From Coriobacteriaceae bacterium (GTDB lineage Bacteria; Actinomycetota; Coriobacteriia; Coriobacteriales; Eggerthellaceae): 24,068 nucleotides of DNA. The stretch lies in NCBI GenBank assembly GCA_004555335.1, contig SFII01000009.1, positions 1 through 24,068 of the forward strand, in the 5' to 3' direction. The number at the start of each line of letters is the position of its first letter. Position 1 is the first letter of the stretch. The notes beneath the pieces were generated by a model, which saw nothing but the letters and a program-made list of their open reading frames with translations, ran no database searches and was not told the DNA's origin. Shown here one piece after another: positions 13,612-22,800 of this stretch. A program made the position numbers and the translations under genes.

Positions 13612-14921
13612 GATCGGTAATCTCCATTGATGGTTACGTATTCATGGGTGAAGTCGCAGGTCCACACGGTCGTTGCCGCGTCGCCTGCTCCAAGCTGGAC
13701 ATCGATGACGATTTCGGAATCCTCGAAACGGCGCAGCGCCTCGTCTTCGCTGAATTCCACATTCAGGCCCTTGCGGCAAACCGGCATGCCCATGATGTCG
13801 ATGGAGCAATCGGTCTGCTGGAAACGGGCCCCGGACTTGCCTACAGCCGCCGCGATGCGCCCCCAGTTGCAGTCATGGCCGAAGATAGCCGTTTTCACCA
13901 AGGGGGAATTCGCGATGGCGCGTGCTGCCAGGTCGGCATCCGCATCGGAAGCCGCACCTGCAACGTTCACCGTGACGAGCTTCGTCGCACCTTCGCCGTC
14001 GGTCGCGATCTTGCGGGCGAGATCGGTGCAAACCGCCATCACTGCGGCTTCGAGCTCTCGATGCGCCCGGCTCCCGCGTTCGATGCGAGCACTAGGACAT
14101 GCCTTGCCGCTTGCCATCATGAAGCAGGTATCGTTGGTCGAGGTATCGGAGTCGACAGTCACCTTGTTGAAGCTCTTCTTCGCGCAGGAAAGCAGGATTT
14201 CATGCAAGAGCTCCGAATCGACGGGGGCATCGGTGGTGACGACCGAGATCATGGTCGCCATATTGGGCATGATCATGCCCGAGCCCTTCACCATGCCGCC
14301 CACGGTGATGGTCGCCCCGCCCAATGCAGGGTCGGCACTAACGTAGGAAACGGCGCATTCCTTGGGAACCGTGTCGGTGGTCATGATCGCACGCGCTGCA
14401 TCGTGGCCGGCCTGCACCGTATCGGAAATGCCCTCCAGAAGTGCCGGGACCCCGCTTTCGAAGGGCTTGGTGTCCAGCTGCTGCCCGATGACCCCGGTGG
14501 AAGCAACCAGCACGTCTTCGGCAGCGCAGCCCACGAAACCCGCAACGATATCGGCGGTTTCCCTCGCCTTTGCAAGGCCGGTATCGCCCGTCGCTGCATT
14601 TGCGATACCGGAATTCACCACGATTGCACGGGCGGTTCCCGCGCCGGTGCCGTTCAGATGCTCGCGGCTGACGATAACGGGAGCAGCGCAGAACACATTG
14701 GTGGTGAAAACGCCCGCTGCTGCGCATAGCTCGTCTGCCACGACCAGGGCCATGTCGAGCCTGCGCGGATCCTTGCGGAAGCCCGCATGGATTCCGCCAG
14801 CGGTAAAGCCCTTCGCGCAGGTGATCGCACCATCTTCGATGAAGTCAAGCTCGATTCCCTGGGCAACTTCGGGCCCGATCGCCTGGGATAGGCGCAAGGG
14901 TTCGATTCTCTTATTCGCCAT
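13608..14921 (-). CDS. argJ: Glutamate N-acetyltransferase / ornithine acetyltransferase
   Basis: This 437-residue enzyme transfers the acetyl group from acetylornithine to glutamate, closing the acetyl cycle; bifunctional members also use acetyl-CoA. The family is made as one chain that cuts itself before a conserved threonine. Here the site is visible as KGSGMIMPNMATM, with Ala222-Thr223 as the scissile bond and Thr223 as new N-terminal nucleophile. The usual residue after GMI is Ala, here Met. Other family phrases are VNSGIANAATG (102-112) and DSDTSTNDT near 260. It starts 15 bp after argC with AAAGGA about 7 bases upstream, and overlaps argB by four bases. No separate argA is needed if it is bifunctional; which form it is cannot be told here. 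Confidence 0.97.
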   Translation of the reverse strand: MANKRIEPLRLSQAIGPEVAQGIELDFIEDGAITCAKGFTAGGIHAGFRKDPRRLDMALVVADELCAAAGVFTTNVFCAAPVIVSREHLNGTGAGTARAIVVNSGIANAATGDTGLAKARETADIVAGFVGCAAEDVLVASTGVIGQQLDTKPFESGVPALLEGISDTVQAGHDAARAIMTTDTVPKECAVSYVSADPALGGATITVGGMVKGSGMIMPNMATMISVVTTDAPVDSELLHEILLSCAKKSFNKVTVDSDTSTNDTCFMMASGKACPSARIERGSRAHRELEAAVMAVCTDLARKIATDGEGATKLVTVNVAGAASDADADLAARAIANSPLVKTAIFGHDCNWGRIAAAVGKSGARFQQTDCSIDIMGMPVCRKGLNVEFSEDEALRRFEDSEIVIDVQLGAGDAATTVWTCDFTHEYVTINGDYRS

Positions 14922-14936
14922 TGGGGATCCTTTCGA

Positions 14937-16001
14937 TTAGATGGGAAGGGCCATGCTTGCCAGGCCCTGATCTTCGGGCAAGCCGAAGACGATGTTGGCG
15001 CACTGGACCGCTTGATCGGCGGCACCCTTGCCCAGGTTGTCGATCGCACCGACCGCAACCAGGGTTCGCGTGGCGGGATGATACGCAAGGCCCACCTGGG
15101 CGCGATTGGATCCGGCAACGCTTGCCGTCTTGGGCATCTGCCCCAAGGGCAGCACCGTAACGAAGGGGCTCGACGCGTAGAAGTCCCGATACAGGGCATG
15201 GGTTTCTTCCAGATCGAAACCATCCGCCGCCTCATCGGTCAGCTGCATGGTGACGGTGGAAAGCAGCCCGCGGTTCATGGGAACCAGGTGCGGGATGAAC
15301 AGCACCCTGCCGGGAAGGCCCAGGATCTGCTCGATTTCGGGGGTATGGCGATGCTTACCGACGCCGTACGCCTCGGCATTCTCGTTCGCGTTGCAGAAAT
15401 GGGTGCGGGGACCGGGCTTCTTGCCGGCGCCGGTCACGCCGGAAATCGCCTGCACATTCACCGTACCCGCAACCATGCCCGCGTTCACCGCGGGGAAGGC
15501 GGCAAGGGATGTTGCCGTGGGATAGCAACCCGCGCAGGCAACCAGAACCGCTTCGCCGCGCGCATGGTCGGCTGCAACGCGGTCGAGCTCGTCGCGCGTG
15601 ATCTCGGGCAAGCCGAAGGCGCAGGTTTCCAAAAGCTCGGGGGAAGTATGCACGGTCCCATACCACTGCTCGTACACCGCAGGATCCTTCAGGCGGTAAT
15701 CGGCGGAAAGATCCACCACCGTCACACCCGCCGCCAGAAGGGCGGGAGCCTGGGCGAGCGCCGCAGTGTGGGGCACCGCCAGGAATGCGAGGTCGCACTC
15801 CTTCAGTTCAGGGGTGCTGTGCTTGGAAAAGCGAAGATCGCTGATTCCCGCGAAAGCGGGATACATGTCCGCAAGCAGGATGCCGGCATCGGCATCGCTG
15901 GTGATGACGGACAGCTCGAAGGAAGGGTGCTCGATGATGCGGCGAACGAGCTCCACGCCGGCGAAACCCGCAGCACCAACCACACCAACTCGATAGCCCA
16001 T
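14937..16001 (-). CDS. argC: N-acetyl-gamma-glutamyl-phosphate reductase
   Basis: This 354-residue NADPH-dependent enzyme reduces N-acetylglutamyl phosphate to the semialdehyde. It shows the nucleotide-binding VGAAGFAGVEL near the N-terminus (residues 8-18), the catalytic cysteine in CAGCYPTA (Cys159) and the conserved HRHTPEIEQ segment that supplies a catalytic His. Length is normal. It is the first gene of argCJBD, and its start at 16001 follows an excellent AAAGGAGG. Two tandem palindromes lie 20-55 bases upstream of the start codon and are the likely ArgR target. No second argC-like gene is nearby. Confidence 0.97.
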   Translation of the reverse strand: MGYRVGVVGAAGFAGVELVRRIIEHPSFELSVITSDADAGILLADMYPAFAGISDLRFSKHSTPELKECDLAFLAVPHTAALAQAPALLAAGVTVVDLSADYRLKDPAVYEQWYGTVHTSPELLETCAFGLPEITRDELDRVAADHARGEAVLVACAGCYPTATSLAAFPAVNAGMVAGTVNVQAISGVTGAGKKPGPRTHFCNANENAEAYGVGKHRHTPEIEQILGLPGRVLFIPHLVPMNRGLLSTVTMQLTDEAADGFDLEETHALYRDFYASSPFVTVLPLGQMPKTASVAGSNRAQVGLAYHPATRTLVAVGAIDNLGKGAADQAVQCANIVFGLPEDQGLASMALPI

Positions 16002-16021
16002 TTAACCTCCTTTGACAAAAT

Positions 16022-16056
16022 ATTCATTTTTACGAATCTTTTTTGCATTTTATGCA
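16022..16056 (-). promoter_or_regulatory. Tandem ARG-box-like operator upstream of argC
   Basis: Two AT-rich palindromes stand side by side: ATTCATTTTTACGAAT (16022-16037) and TGCATTTTATGCA (16044-16056, perfect). Their centres are about 20-21 bases apart, the spacing of paired ARG boxes bound by one ArgR hexamer. The second matches the TGCATA-type half-sites of actinobacterial boxes and the first the GAAT-type of E. coli and Bacillus. They cover the probable promoter, so repression by arginine-bound ArgR is expected. Confidence 0.7.
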
Positions 16057-16135
16057 GTTTGAAACCTACCACTTTATTGAACGATAGTAAACGGAATACA
16101 GGTTTTCTCGATAAAAGGCGTCCGAGAGCAAGAAA

Positions 16136-16165
16136 GGACCGTCCGGAATCCACTCCGGACGGTCC
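16136..16165 (-). terminator. Rho-independent terminator of the CapD-like gene
   Basis: A perfect 12-bp stem (GGACCGTCCGGA at 16136-16147 with TCCGGACGGTCC at 16154-16165) and 6-nt loop is followed on the minus strand by TTTCTTGC. It sits about 30 bp after the stop codon and shields argC from read-through. Confidence 0.85.
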
Positions 16166-16195
16166 CCTCGAAGCCAACGCAGCCCGCAGGGCCGA

Positions 16196-18034
16196 TTAGC
16201 AATTTGGTGTGTGACGGTAGGTCGGGACGGCTTCCTCGAGCATGCGGATCGCCTGCTCGTCGGTGCCCTGGAGCGCCCCCCGCAGCTCCGCAAGCTTCGA
16301 TTCTATGTTCTCGAAGCTCACTTCCCTGCCCTTCGAGATCATGATGGATCGATGGTGCGTGGGGACCGTGGTCTCCTCGCTCATAAGGAGCTCCTCGTAG
16401 AGCTTTTCCCCTTCCCTGAGGCCCGTGAAAACGATCTTGATATCCTGGTCCGGAGTCAAACCGGAAAGCTGGATCAAGCCCTTCGCAAGATCGACGATCT
16501 TCACCGGCTCGCCCATGTCGAGGATGAAGATCTCGCCGCCCTTCGCCATGCCGCCCGCCTGGATGACCAGGCGCGCCGCCTCGGGGATGGTCATGAAGAA
16601 GCGCTCGATGTCGGGATGCGTCACGGTAACGGGCCCGCCTGCCGCGATCTGGCGCTTGAACAAGGGGATCACGCTGCCGTTGCTTCCCAGCACGTTGCCG
16701 AAGCGCACCGCGGAGAACACCGTTTGGCTGTGCGCCGCGTAGTACTGCATCACCATCTCGCCCATGCGCTTGGTCGCACCCATCACGCTGGTGGGGTTGA
16801 CCGCCTTGTCGGTGGAGATAAAGATGAAGCGCTTCACGCCGAATTCGTCGGCAATACGGACGGTGTTGAGGGTGCCGAAGACATTATTGTGGAGCGCCTC
16901 GCGCGGGCAGGCTTCCATGAGCGGCACATGCTTGTGGGCCGCGGCATGGAAGACGACGCTGGGATGGTGTTTCTGAAAGACATCGCGCAGCCTGGATTCG
17001 TCGCATACGCTGCCGATTTCGATGATGATGTCGATATCGAAATACTCGGATAGCAATTCGTTCCGAAGCATATAGGCGTCGTTTTCATAGACGTCGAAGA
17101 TGACCACGCGCTCGGGAGCGACGGTGCAAACCTGCCTGCAAAGCTCGGAGCCGATAGAACCGCCGCCGCCTGTGACAAGAACGGTCTTTCCCGTGATGTA
17201 ACCGGAAACGGAGCGCGTGTTCAGCATCACCTCATCGCGTCCCAAAAGATCGGCGACATCGACATCGCGCAAGGCCACATCGTCCAATTCGTCAACACGC
17301 AGCTCGCGCACATTGGGCAGGGTGCGCAGCTTGCAATCGGTGCGGGTGCAGATATCGTAGATGCGCTTGCGGTCGTTCAAGGTCGCCGATGGAATGGCAA
17401 CGACGATCTGCTCGATACCGTAGGCTTCCACCAGCTTCTCGATATCCGCGCTGGTACCCTCCACCTTGATGCCATGGATGCGCTGCCCGCGCTTCTCGCG
17501 GTTGTCATCGACTGCGAGCAGGGGAATACCGGGCATGAGGGGGTCTTTCGACAGCATGCGGTTGATCACCAGCGAGCCTGTCTCGCCTGCACCCACGATA
17601 AGGGAACGGGGACGCGGCTGGTTGGCAACAGGGGCCGCGAACTTGCGCATCTGAAGGGGCATGACGCGGAAGAGCGCGCGCACGCCACCGCAGAACAGGG
17701 TGAGCATCAGCCATGCCGCGAAGGATACCCTGATGGGAAGCCGATCGCCGATCGCCCACAGCACCACCGCACCTCCCAGGGTGGAAAGCATGAGGGCGAG
17801 CATTATCTGCACCGCCTCATCGATGGAGGCGTATTCCCACAGGTTGTTATACAGGCGGAACAGCGCCAGGACCATGATGTTTATCAGGGCCAGCACACCG
17901 ATGACGAAATAGATCTCATGCGAAGTGAAAACCTCGTCGAGCACGTTGGTGAGCAGCGAGGACAGGAAGTAGGCAAGATACGTCGCCGCAACATCCGCAA
18001 CCAGCAGCAAGGCGGTACGCTTGTTAATGAACAT
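16196..18034 (-). CDS. Membrane-bound CapD/PglF/WbpM-type nucleotide-sugar 4,6-dehydratase
   Basis: This 612-residue protein has four hydrophobic segments at the N-terminus (about residues 7-30, 41-60, 77-97, 104-124). A first Rossmann region with GAGETG (148-153) follows, then a catalytic short-chain-dehydrogenase-type domain starting at TGGGGSIG (288-295). Active-site elements are STDKAVNP (407-414) and the MGATK segment (Met418, Lys422), where Met replaces the usual Tyr as in PglF/FlaA1-type dehydratases. These enzymes turn UDP-GlcNAc (or a related sugar) into a 4-keto-6-deoxy sugar for capsule, O-antigen or protein glycans. I chose the ATG at 18034 (AGAAGG 5 bases upstream) over a GTG at 18040. 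No glycosyltransferase, aminotransferase or flippase lies beside it, so its pathway partners must be elsewhere. Confidence 0.94.
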   Translation of the reverse strand: MFINKRTALLLVADVAATYLAYFLSSLLTNVLDEVFTSHEIYFVIGVLALINIMVLALFRLYNNLWEYASIDEAVQIMLALMLSTLGGAVVLWAIGDRLPIRVSFAAWLMLTLFCGGVRALFRVMPLQMRKFAAPVANQPRPRSLIVGAGETGSLVINRMLSKDPLMPGIPLLAVDDNREKRGQRIHGIKVEGTSADIEKLVEAYGIEQIVVAIPSATLNDRKRIYDICTRTDCKLRTLPNVRELRVDELDDVALRDVDVADLLGRDEVMLNTRSVSGYITGKTVLVTGGGGSIGSELCRQVCTVAPERVVIFDVYENDAYMLRNELLSEYFDIDIIIEIGSVCDESRLRDVFQKHHPSVVFHAAAHKHVPLMEACPREALHNNVFGTLNTVRIADEFGVKRFIFISTDKAVNPTSVMGATKRMGEMVMQYYAAHSQTVFSAVRFGNVLGSNGSVIPLFKRQIAAGGPVTVTHPDIERFFMTIPEAARLVIQAGGMAKGGEIFILDMGEPVKIVDLAKGLIQLSGLTPDQDIKIVFTGLREGEKLYEELLMSEETTVPTHHRSIMISKGREVSFENIESKLAELRGALQGTDEQAIRMLEEAVPTYRHTPNC

Positions 18035-18239
18035 ATTCACCTTCTTTTAGATTCGATGCGCCCGAAAAGCATTCAGGACCCCGACTGGAACGACAGAGCG
18101 CAGACGGGCGGGCTTCCCTCTTCAAGAATCGAAGGCAAATTGTGGCACATCATGGGCTAGCATGGGCGAAACGCCATCAAACATATACAGCGAAACGCTG
18201 CCCACCCGATGCGGACAGCCCCAGAACGGAGGAGGGACC

Positions 18240-18692
18240 ATGCACGATAACAGCGGGAAACTGGTGACGGTCAGCTACACCGCCAAGCTGGATGACGGCT
18301 GGCTGTTCACCCAGGCGACTCCCGATGCTCCCATCACCTTCCCCTGCATCGACGGCATGATGCTCCCCGAATTCATCGACACGGTCAGGCATATGGAACC
18401 GGGGCGAACCGCAAGCGTGCGCGTCTCCCCCGAGGACGCGTTCCAGGAATGGACCGAAGAACGGCTGATTTCACTTGATCGAAGCAAGCTGGCGAATGCG
18501 AACGAGCTGAAGCCGGGGGATATAGTGCACCTACAAGACGACAAGGGAACCGAATACCCCGCACGCCTGGTTTCCCTGGACGGAGATACCGCGCTCTTCG
18601 ACGCGAATCACGGATCGGTGGCCCAGGGGTTGAACTTCCGAATCACCCTGCATGCCGTACGAGAGCTCCCGTCGCGCTTCGCCGGGCTGTAG
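18240..18692 (+). CDS. SlyD-like FKBP paralogue with altered active site
   Basis: This 150-residue protein shares its whole length with the FKBP/SlyD-type protein encoded just downstream: LVTVSYTAKLDDG near the start, the flap-domain part KPGDIVHLQDDKGTEYPARLVSL, and the closing GLNFRITLHAVRE strand. It has lost positions that form the prolyl-isomerase pocket in FKBPs. VFD has become LFT (22-24), GFD has become EFI (44-46) and AYGE has become AFQE (67-70). It may keep only chaperone-like binding or have a new partner. The ATG at 18240 follows GGAGGAGGG; a start at 18162 is less likely because its 26 extra residues have no counterpart in the paralogue. It is read divergently from the CapD-like gene. 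A weak hairpin followed by TTTT occurs at about 18719-18738. Confidence 0.85.
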   Translation: MHDNSGKLVTVSYTAKLDDGWLFTQATPDAPITFPCIDGMMLPEFIDTVRHMEPGRTASVRVSPEDAFQEWTEERLISLDRSKLANANELKPGDIVHLQDDKGTEYPARLVSLDGDTALFDANHGSVAQGLNFRITLHAVRELPSRFAGL

Positions 18693-18765
18693 GCCGAATG
18701 GGAAAATCGGAGAATCTCGCCTGACAGGGCGGGTTTTGCTCTAGACTTCATAAAGCTGCATAAAC

Positions 18766-18782
18766 GGCCCTAAGCCAGGGCC
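18766..18782 (+). promoter_or_regulatory. Hairpin just before the second FKBP gene
   Basis: GGCCCT (18766-18771) and AGGGCC (18777-18782) form a perfect 6-bp stem with a 5-nt loop, ending a few bases before the AAAGGAA ribosome binding site. A possible promoter, TTGCTC then CATAAA with 17 bases between, lies directly upstream at about 18736-18764, so the hairpin would stand at the 5' end of the message. Confidence 0.35.
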
Positions 18783-18798
18783 TTAAGAAAGGAATGCA

Positions 18799-19245
18799 AT
18801 GAACAACGAAGGAAAGTTCGTAAGGGTCAGCTACGTTGGCACCTTCGATAACGGCGAGGTTTTCGACTCCACCGAGGCACACGGCGGCACTCCCCTGGAA
18901 TTCATCTGTATGGCAGGCCAGATGATCCCCGGCTTCGACCGTGCGGTTCGCGAAATGGAAGTCGGCGAAATCAAGAAGGTGCACATCCCCTGCGCCGAAG
19001 CTTACGGCGAGCGCGACGAGAACCTGATCGTGAACATCCCCAAGGGCCAGGTTCCCAATGTTGACTGGCTTTCCGTGGGGCAGACCCTGTACCTGCAGGA
19101 TGCAAACGGCACCCCCATCCCCGCACGCATCGCGGAAATCGCCGAAGATGTCATCAAGTTCGACCTGAACAACGAAATGGCAGGCAAGGACCTGAACTTC
19201 GAAATCACCCTGATCGAGGCTCTGGATAAGAAGCCCGAAGCGTAG
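18799..19245 (+). CDS. FKBP-type peptidyl-prolyl isomerase, SlyD-like
   Basis: This 148-residue cytoplasmic protein has the FKBP core with pocket residues in place: VFDS (21-24), GFD (45-47) and AYGERDENL (68-76). An inserted flap domain follows (PKGQVPNVDWLSVGQTLYLQDANGTPIPARI) and then the closing strand LNFEITLIEA, the layout of SlyD. It should catalyse cis-trans isomerisation of prolyl bonds and act as a folding helper. The metal-binding His/Cys-rich tail of enterobacterial SlyD is absent; the chain ends in KKPEA. The start follows AAAGGAA. It lies about 105 bp after its altered paralogue, with a promoter-like sequence between, so it may be expressed independently. Confidence 0.94.
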   Translation: MNNEGKFVRVSYVGTFDNGEVFDSTEAHGGTPLEFICMAGQMIPGFDRAVREMEVGEIKKVHIPCAEAYGERDENLIVNIPKGQVPNVDWLSVGQTLYLQDANGTPIPARIAEIAEDVIKFDLNNEMAGKDLNFEITLIEALDKKPEA

Positions 19246-19299
19246 ACCTGCAAGCGGTTGATGTATCGGCCGCTCGTACCGGAACCGAGAAGAATACCT

Positions 19300-19325
19300 C
19301 GAAGGGGGCCAAACGGCCCCCTTCG
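19300..19325. terminator. Hairpin between convergent genes, probably a two-way terminator
   Basis: A perfect 11-bp stem (CGAAGGGGGCC at 19300-19310 with GGCCCCCTTCG at 19315-19325) and 4-nt loop lies between the ends of the plus-strand FKBP gene and the minus-strand cyclotransferase-like gene. Neither side has a strong T run, but position and stability suggest termination in both directions. Confidence 0.65.
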
Positions 19326-19341
19326 TCATACCTATCCGATA

Positions 19342-19800
19342 TCACACCGCCGCGCAGGCGCGGTCATATGCCTCGTACAGCGGCGCCGGGTCGAAGCCAA
19401 AATGCTCGTATCCCGCAAGGACACGGTTCAAGTACTTTTCCGAACAAGGACCCATCTGACGGTCCTGGGGAAGGTAGTACATCACACCCGTCATAGTCTC
19501 GCCTTCGCCTTCCCCCGTCAGCACTACCTCCTGGTCCTTCTTCTGATAGCACCGGGGATAACCCTCTCTGCGATCGAGCTCCTCTTCGTCTTCCCGGGTG
19601 ATCTTCCGCACCACCACGTCAACACTCGAACCCTGCTTGGGATCGACCGAAAGGAAGCAATTGGTCCTGGAATTGCGGAACACCAGCTCATAGTCCTCGA
19701 GCTTCGCCGTGCAAACCGGCTGCGCCCCGGGACAGCGCTCGTCCATCTGGGCGATGTTCAGGTTACTTCCATAAGCTACGTAATACACGCAATCGGACAA
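19342..19800 (-). CDS. Gamma-glutamylcyclotransferase-like (GGCT/AIG2 fold) protein
   Basis: This 152-residue protein opens with YYVAYGSNLN, the YGSN loop (residues 10-13) diagnostic of the GGCT/AIG2 fold. It has Glu79 in DRREGYP, the position of the catalytic acid in active members. Such enzymes release 5-oxoproline from gamma-glutamyl amines or peptides in the cytoplasm. The start is probably TTG at 19800, since AAGGAGG lies about 10 bases upstream and no ATG exists near the YGSN motif; a GTG at 19788 would be too far from that site. It begins 34 bp after the large ABC protein gene and is likely in its message. The substrate is not known. Confidence 0.85.
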   Translation of the reverse strand: MSDCVYYVAYGSNLNIAQMDERCPGAQPVCTAKLEDYELVFRNSRTNCFLSVDPKQGSSVDVVVRKITREDEEELDRREGYPRCYQKKDQEVVLTGEGEGETMTGVMYYLPQDRQMGPCSEKYLNRVLAGYEHFGFDPAPLYEAYDRACAAV

Positions 19801-19834
19801 TTCCCCACAGCCTCCTTCTACGATTGCGACATGG

Positions 19835-22800
19835 CTATTCGCTGCGCAGCGCCTCCACCGGATCGCGACGGGATGCCGCCGTGGACGGAATCAAGCCTGC
19901 CACGAAGGTAAGCACCACGCTGATGCAGATGAGGATGATCGCGCTGCTCCAGGGAAGCGCCAAGATTCCCTGAACATCGAACGCATTCGCAACGATCGCG
20001 TTCACCGGCACGGAAACCAGCATCACCACGGCAATTGCGAACACGCCCGCCATCAAGCCCTCGATGATGGTTTCGGCATTGAACACATTGGCGATATTGC
20101 GCTTGGAGGCGCCCATTGCACGCAGGATGCCGATTTCCTTCTTGCGCTCGAGCACGGAAATATAGGTGATGATGCCGATCATGATGGAGGAAACCACCAG
20201 CGAAATGCTCACGAAGGCGATCAGGACCATGCTGATCATGTTCACGATATTATTGACCGAGCTCATGAGCACGCCGGCGATGTCGGAATACTCGATAGTG
20301 CGTTCCTTCTCGCCTGCTTCCTCCGCCTTGGCGTTGTAATCGTCGATGAATTCCACCACCTTATCCTTCGCAACGAAATCGGTGGGATACAAGGCGATGG
20401 AAGAGGGATTGGCCTCGTCGGCATAACCCAGCTTGGAAAGGTTCTTCTCGTACGTGAGCTCTTCGGAGTTCATGTAGTTGGTGATGAGCGAAGCCAGATC
20501 CTCTTCGGTCATATTGAACTGGATCGCGTTGGCAAACGCATCGGCATTGAAGCTGAAACCGCTGCTCATAGCGCTGGAAAGACCTTCCATGCTGCTCTGG
20601 AGCTGACCGGAGATGGCGCTTTGCAGGGTTGATCCCAAGGAGTCGGTCATCGCGGCAAGCTGCGTGGTCATAGCCTCTGCCATCTGATTGGCCATAGCGC
20701 CCGCCGCCTGCTCCATCATCGCGCTCAGCGATGCGGAAAGATACGGGGCGAACTGGTTGGTCAGATAATTCTGCATGGCAGATTCGACCATCGCCTGGGT
20801 CCCCGCTTGCAGCTCCTCGCCCAACTGGTCGACGATAGCCTGGCCGCCGCTGGCCATATAGTCCTGATACAGCGAATTGAAATCGGTGCTGGGATCCATC
20901 AGGATGCTGGGGTCCAAGCCTGCCAGATAGGCGGAGAAACCGCCTGCAAGCTGGGCGTTCGCATCGGAGATAGCCTGCTGCTGCTCTTCGGTGAGGCCGC
21001 CTTCGCCCGCCGTGCCCGATCCATCCAAGGTGAACTGGGGCGCACCGGCGATGATTTCCTGCATGGCCTCGTTGCTGAACATGGAGGATACCGCGCTGGT
21101 ATCCACTTCGAGGTTGCTCGTATCGATGGAGCCCATGCCGCTCATATCGATAGAGCCGGCATCGAATCCTGCACCCACCCCTTCAAGTGCGCTGGTATCG
21201 AAGCTGAATGCGCTTGCCAGGGCGGCCTCATCCACGGAAAAGACGTTCTCCATATCGAAGGCGCTGCCCTCTTCGCTTTCCAATTCCTCGAAGGTCTTAC
21301 CGGTGAAGACATCCCTTTCAGGATCTGCCATCTGCTCCTGGACGATCTGCGACTGCTCGGCCTGATCGCTTAAGTGGCGGACCAGGTCACCCTTGTAGGC
21401 AACACCCTCGGAAAGCAGCGTCATATCGGCGCCCTCCTTAGGCTGAACCACGCCTACGATCTTCAATTCGACGCCGTTCGCGATGCGGTCCTTCATGAAT
21501 TCGGAGTCATCGGACATGTCGGTCCAGGAACCCTGTTCTTCGTTCTTCTGGTAGGTTTCGCTGGGAGCCAGGACACGGAAGGTCGTTCCCAAGGCGTCTT
21601 CGTAGGAGAAATCCACATGCTCTTCGGGAATCGAGGGATCCTTGCCTTCCAGGACGTCGCGGAACATGGGCTCGAGCGCCGTGGAATCATAAACATCGAG
21701 GCCGTAGAGGGTGTAGTCGGTGATTTTCCCGTCGCCCGAAAGGACGAGCAGGGCCTCGTCATAGGAATCGGGCCACTCGCCTGCCACCACTTCCACCTGG
21801 CTGCGGATAAGGTCTTCGTCATCGATCATCTGCTGGAAAACGCTCGTCGTGGCAGAACCCACCGAGAACGACGATTGCGCCGCACCAGGCATGAGCATGC
21901 TGTCCAAGCTTGAGGGAGACAACTGATGGATGCCTTCAGCGGTATCGGCGCTATAAATCAGAGGCTCGACATCGTAGTAGTACTGAATCGCACTCGTGTA
22001 ATCCTTCAAGTCGGAGCCATCGCTTTCGATGTAGTCCCTGAATGCGGAAAGGTCGTTGTTCTTCACTTCGGCGAACATATCGGTCATGACCGAGACCTGC
22101 TTGATGTTCCCCTTGCCGGAAAAATCCGAAGGCCCATCGGTTTCGCCCACCTGCATCGTCATGAGCTTGGTCATGTCGAAGCTCGACTTGGAAATAGTCA
22201 AGGGAAACGAGGACATGGCCTCGCTTTCGGTCTTGTCGATGTAGTTGCTCACACCATTGGAAAGCGCCAGGATCGCAGCGATACCGATGATACCGATCGA
22301 GCCCGCGAAGGCGGTCAGGAAAGTGCGGCCCTTCTTGGTCATCAGGTTATTGAAGGAAAGGGAAAGCGCCGTCATGAAGGACATGGAAGAATACTTCTTC
22401 CTGCCCTTCGCCGCGTCCCGGTCGATCTCCGCCTGCACTTCTTCGTCGGAATATGCACGAACCGAAGGATCGGCGCCCTCTTCGGCCCTATCCCCTCCAT
22501 CACCTTCCTGCTCGGTAAGCTGCGCGCTTTCAGAAGCGGAAAGGGGTGCGGAGTCGTCGGTGATGCGCCCGTCCGCCAAGCGGACAATGCGGTTCGCATA
22601 ACGCTCGGCAAGTTCCGGGTTGTGGGTAACCATGATGACCAGGCGGTCCTGGGCGATTTCGGAAAGAAGGTCCATCACCTGGATGCCGGTTTCCGTATCC
22701 AAAGCGCCGGTAGGCTCGTCGGCAAGCACGATATCGGGGTCGTTGATGAGCGCACGGGCAATCGCGACGCGCTGCATCTGGCCGCCGGAAAGCTGGTTGG

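Noticed and set aside
18041..18239. Clear divergent promoters between the CapD-like and first FKBP genes
   Set aside because: Several weak hexamers occur (for example TATACA near 18185) but none has a partner at the right spacing, so no promoter is called in this roughly 200-bp gap.
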